Positions 6,619 to 8,356 of a stretch of 8,356 bases of DNA are shown here, one piece after another. Where the stretch lies: contig NZ_JAUDRJ010000003.1 of the NCBI RefSeq assembly GCF_030382115.1, positions 390,191 through 398,546 of the forward strand, written 5' to 3'. Source of the DNA: Nostoc sp. GT001. Its GTDB lineage: Bacteria; Cyanobacteriota; Cyanobacteriia; Cyanobacteriales; Nostocaceae. The translations under genes and the position numbers were made by a program. How positions within the stretch are numbered: position 1 is the first letter of the stretch; the number at the start of each line of letters is the position of its first letter. Under the pieces are notes generated by a model, which worked only from the letters and a program-made list of their open reading frames with translations, was not told the origin of the DNA and did not search any database.

Positions 6619-6648
6619 TGTAGAGGCGTGATGGTTCACGTCTCCACA
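6619..6648. repeat. Hairpin between c and b', cyanobacterial palindrome type
   Basis: TGTAGAGGCGTGA (6619-6631) faces TCACGTCTCCACA (6636-6648) across a four-base loop. In the operon mRNA this is a 13-position stem with one G-U pair and one A-C mismatch. It lies 20 bases after the c stop codon, and a TTTTT run (6610-6606) follows after eight bases. The GTAGAG...CTC(T/C)AC ends resemble interspersed palindromes common in cyanobacteria. A role as partial terminator or 3'-end protector for the c message is inference. Confidence 0.65.
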
Positions 6649-6668
6649 CTCACAAAAACTTTCAGGTA

Positions 6669-6956
<288 letters not shown>

Positions 6957-7063
6957 TTAACGATTAGAAACGTGGTTTTCACGCTGCACATGAGTTCTTT
7001 GATCGCGCTTTGCGATGTTTTGAGCGAATATGCTCTGGGAACTGTGCTATCAAGCTGAGAAGT

Positions 7064-7825
7064 TTAATGCTCCTCATGTTCATCTCCGCCATGTCCCTCC
7101 ATTGCCTCATGAATGTATGCTCCGGCTAGGGTGGCGAAAACCAGGGCTTGAATGGCACTGGTAAATAAACCCAAGGCCATTACAGGCAGAGGTACAAATA
7201 GAGGAACTAGCAGCACCAACACCGCTACTACCAATTCATCCGCCAAAATATTACCAAATAGCCGGAAGCTTAGGGAGAGGGGTTTGGTGAAATCTTCTAG
7301 AATTGCGATCGGCAACAAAACGGGTGTTGGCTCTATATATTTCTTAAAGTAGCCTAAACCCCGTTTGCTAAAACCTGCGTAAAAGTACGCCAAGGAAGTC
7401 AGCAATGCCAATGCAACAGTCGTATTGATGTCATTGGTGGGAGCTCCTAATTCGCCCGAAGGTAGCTTGATGAGCTTCCAGGGAATTAGTGCGCCTGACC
7501 AGTTCGATACGAAAATAAACAAGAACAATGTGCCAATAAATGGCACCCAAGGGCGGTACTCTTTCTCACCGAGTTGGTTTTTGGCCAAATCACGAATAAA
7601 TTCTAGGGCGTATTCCATCAAATTTTGGATGCCCTTGGGAATTCTTTGTGCATTTCGAGTAGCAGCTATTGAAGCCACTACTAGAATACTAATCACAAAC
7701 CATGAGGTGAGAAAAACTTGCCCATGAATTTTAAGATTGCCCAACTGCCAGTAGAAATGATGTCCTACTTCTAATTCGGCGAGGGGAAAAGAATTAAAGG
7801 CGTTTAAGACACTAAGCATTTGCAT
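7064..7825 (-). CDS. atpB: ATP synthase a subunit (proton channel stator)
   Basis: Subunit a (atpI in the cyanobacterial scheme) supplies the two proton half-channels facing the c ring. The 253 residues have about five or six membrane segments: about 38-56, 94-112, 133-152, 185-212 and 214-238. The essential arginine is R188 in [17 protein letters not shown], with the usual Gln226 in [43 protein letters not shown] at about 89-111 is also typical. The tail [11 protein letters not shown] is rich in His and acidic residues. Two starts are two codons apart, 7825 and 7819; GAAG eight bases before the second makes MLSVLNAF slightly more likely. It follows atpI by 60 bp. Confidence 0.97.
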   Translation of the reverse strand: MQMLSVLNAFNSFPLAELEVGHHFYWQLGNLKIHGQVFLTSWFVISILVVASIAATRNAQRIPKGIQNLMEYALEFIRDLAKNQLGEKEYRPWVPFIGTLFLFIFVSNWSGALIPWKLIKLPSGELGAPTNDINTTVALALLTSLAYFYAGFSKRGLGYFKKYIEPTPVLLPIAILEDFTKPLSLSFRLFGNILADELVVAVLVLLVPLFVPLPVMALGLFTSAIQALVFATLAGAYIHEAMEGHGGDEHEEH

Positions 7826-7885
7826 TCTTCAAGCATTTTCCCCAACGAGCGAGGATGGGATTACTATCTTTGTGAGCCTGACTTT

Positions 7886-8326
7886 TTAAGAATCAGGAAT
7901 GAACGCAATTTGCACCATATAGACGAGGAGCGTGGCTTTGTAAGTTAGAAATCCCAAAAAAATGGGTAGAATCTGTAGCTCACGCCATTGAGTTGCTACG
8001 ATCATGACTCCCATAAATAGAGCAAAACGAGTTTTGCTCAAACTGGTTTTCTCACTACCGAGTCGCTCAACATCTCTAGCCAACATTTTTAAGTAAACCA
8101 CACCTGTACACGCCCCAATTAAATAATTTAGGGCAATGTTTAAGGAATAAAAAATCCACACAGAGATAAAAATAACCCCCGTCAAGACAAGCGTGATTAC
8201 CAACAATCGCTGGAAGAGTTGATAGAACTCTTGCATGGAGTTACCCGATTCTGTGTCTTCAGAACCGGTTTTAGCATCTTGTTGCGTTGTCGGAGTGGGC
8301 GCAATTGATTCGTCAGACAAGCTCAC
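7886..8326 (-). CDS. atpI: ATP synthase accessory protein AtpI, start uncertain
   Basis: This is the small membrane protein that opens bacterial and cyanobacterial atp operons. It is known to aid c-ring assembly and, in some species, magnesium supply; it is not a structural part of the finished enzyme. The 146 residues have a polar Ser/Thr/Asp/Glu-rich leader (1-30), then four hydrophobic segments at about 40-60, 63-82, 98-113 and 117-141. The core holds [40 protein letters not shown], and [24 protein letters not shown]. The start is unsettled. Position 8326 is a GTG without a ribosome site. The frame stays open to the window edge, so the protein may begin further upstream. Met31 (8236) would give a 116-residue form close to the usual family size, also without a clear ribosome site. 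Confidence 0.85.
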   Translation of the reverse strand: MSLSDESIAPTPTTQQDAKTGSEDTESGNSMQEFYQLFQRLLVITLVLTGVIFISVWIFYSLNIALNYLIGACTGVVYLKMLARDVERLGSEKTSLSKTRFALFMGVMIVATQWRELQILPIFLGFLTYKATLLVYMVQIAFIPDS

Positions 8327-8356
8327 GGGACTTGAAACCAGTACAGTTAAATATGA

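Noticed and set aside
7002..7016. ATCGC/GCGAT and nearby CGTG/CACG hairpins in the a/c spacer
   Set aside because: Stems of four or five base pairs are too weak to call regulatory without other evidence.
7152..7727. Plus-strand open frames at 7152-7352 and 7425-7727
   Set aside because: They are antisense to the a subunit, with no recognisable domain or ribosome site.

Overview
The window comes from a cyanobacterium, most likely a filamentous heterocyst-forming one of the Nostoc/Calothrix type. The evidence is the cyanobacterial atp gene order with paired b and b' subunit genes, six GCGATCGC (HIP1) octamers, GTTAGGA-type heptamer repeats (STRRs), and a one-piece tmRNA with a Nostoc-like tag, ANNIVNFARKDALVAA. 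The genus assignment is inference.

Layout. Positions 8326 down to 1987 hold the large atp operon on the minus strand. In transcription order it runs atpI (accessory membrane protein), a, c, b', b, delta, alpha, gamma. The genes for beta and epsilon are absent, as expected because cyanobacteria keep them in a second locus. The operon ends in a 16-bp-stem hairpin at 1908-1948. Downstream on the same strand is ssrA (tmRNA, 1443-1829), with its own -10 box and its own terminator hairpin. From 1 to 1440 the DNA is AT-rich accessory sequence. It holds a MITE-like element with a perfect 13-bp palindrome, the decayed 3' end of a repeat-encoding gene, a solo DNA-binding half of an IS630-type transposase, and about 590 bp with no convincing gene.

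The eight operon products build most of the thylakoid F1Fo ATP synthase. Subunits a and c form the proton path and rotor ring, b and b' form the peripheral stalk, delta ties the stalk to the head, alpha is the non-catalytic half of the hexamer, and gamma is the rotor shaft. AtpI probably helps assemble the c ring. All key residues checked are present: c E61, a R188, the alpha Walker A motif at 171-178 and alpha R367.

The notable part is what lies between the genes. The c/b', b'/b, delta/alpha and alpha/gamma spacers each carry inverted or tandem repeats able to fold in the transcript. These sit at boundaries where the required subunit copy number changes, except b'/b where it does not. No new biological system is evident. 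The most testable idea is that these repeat hairpins shape processing or relative yield along the operon mRNA.
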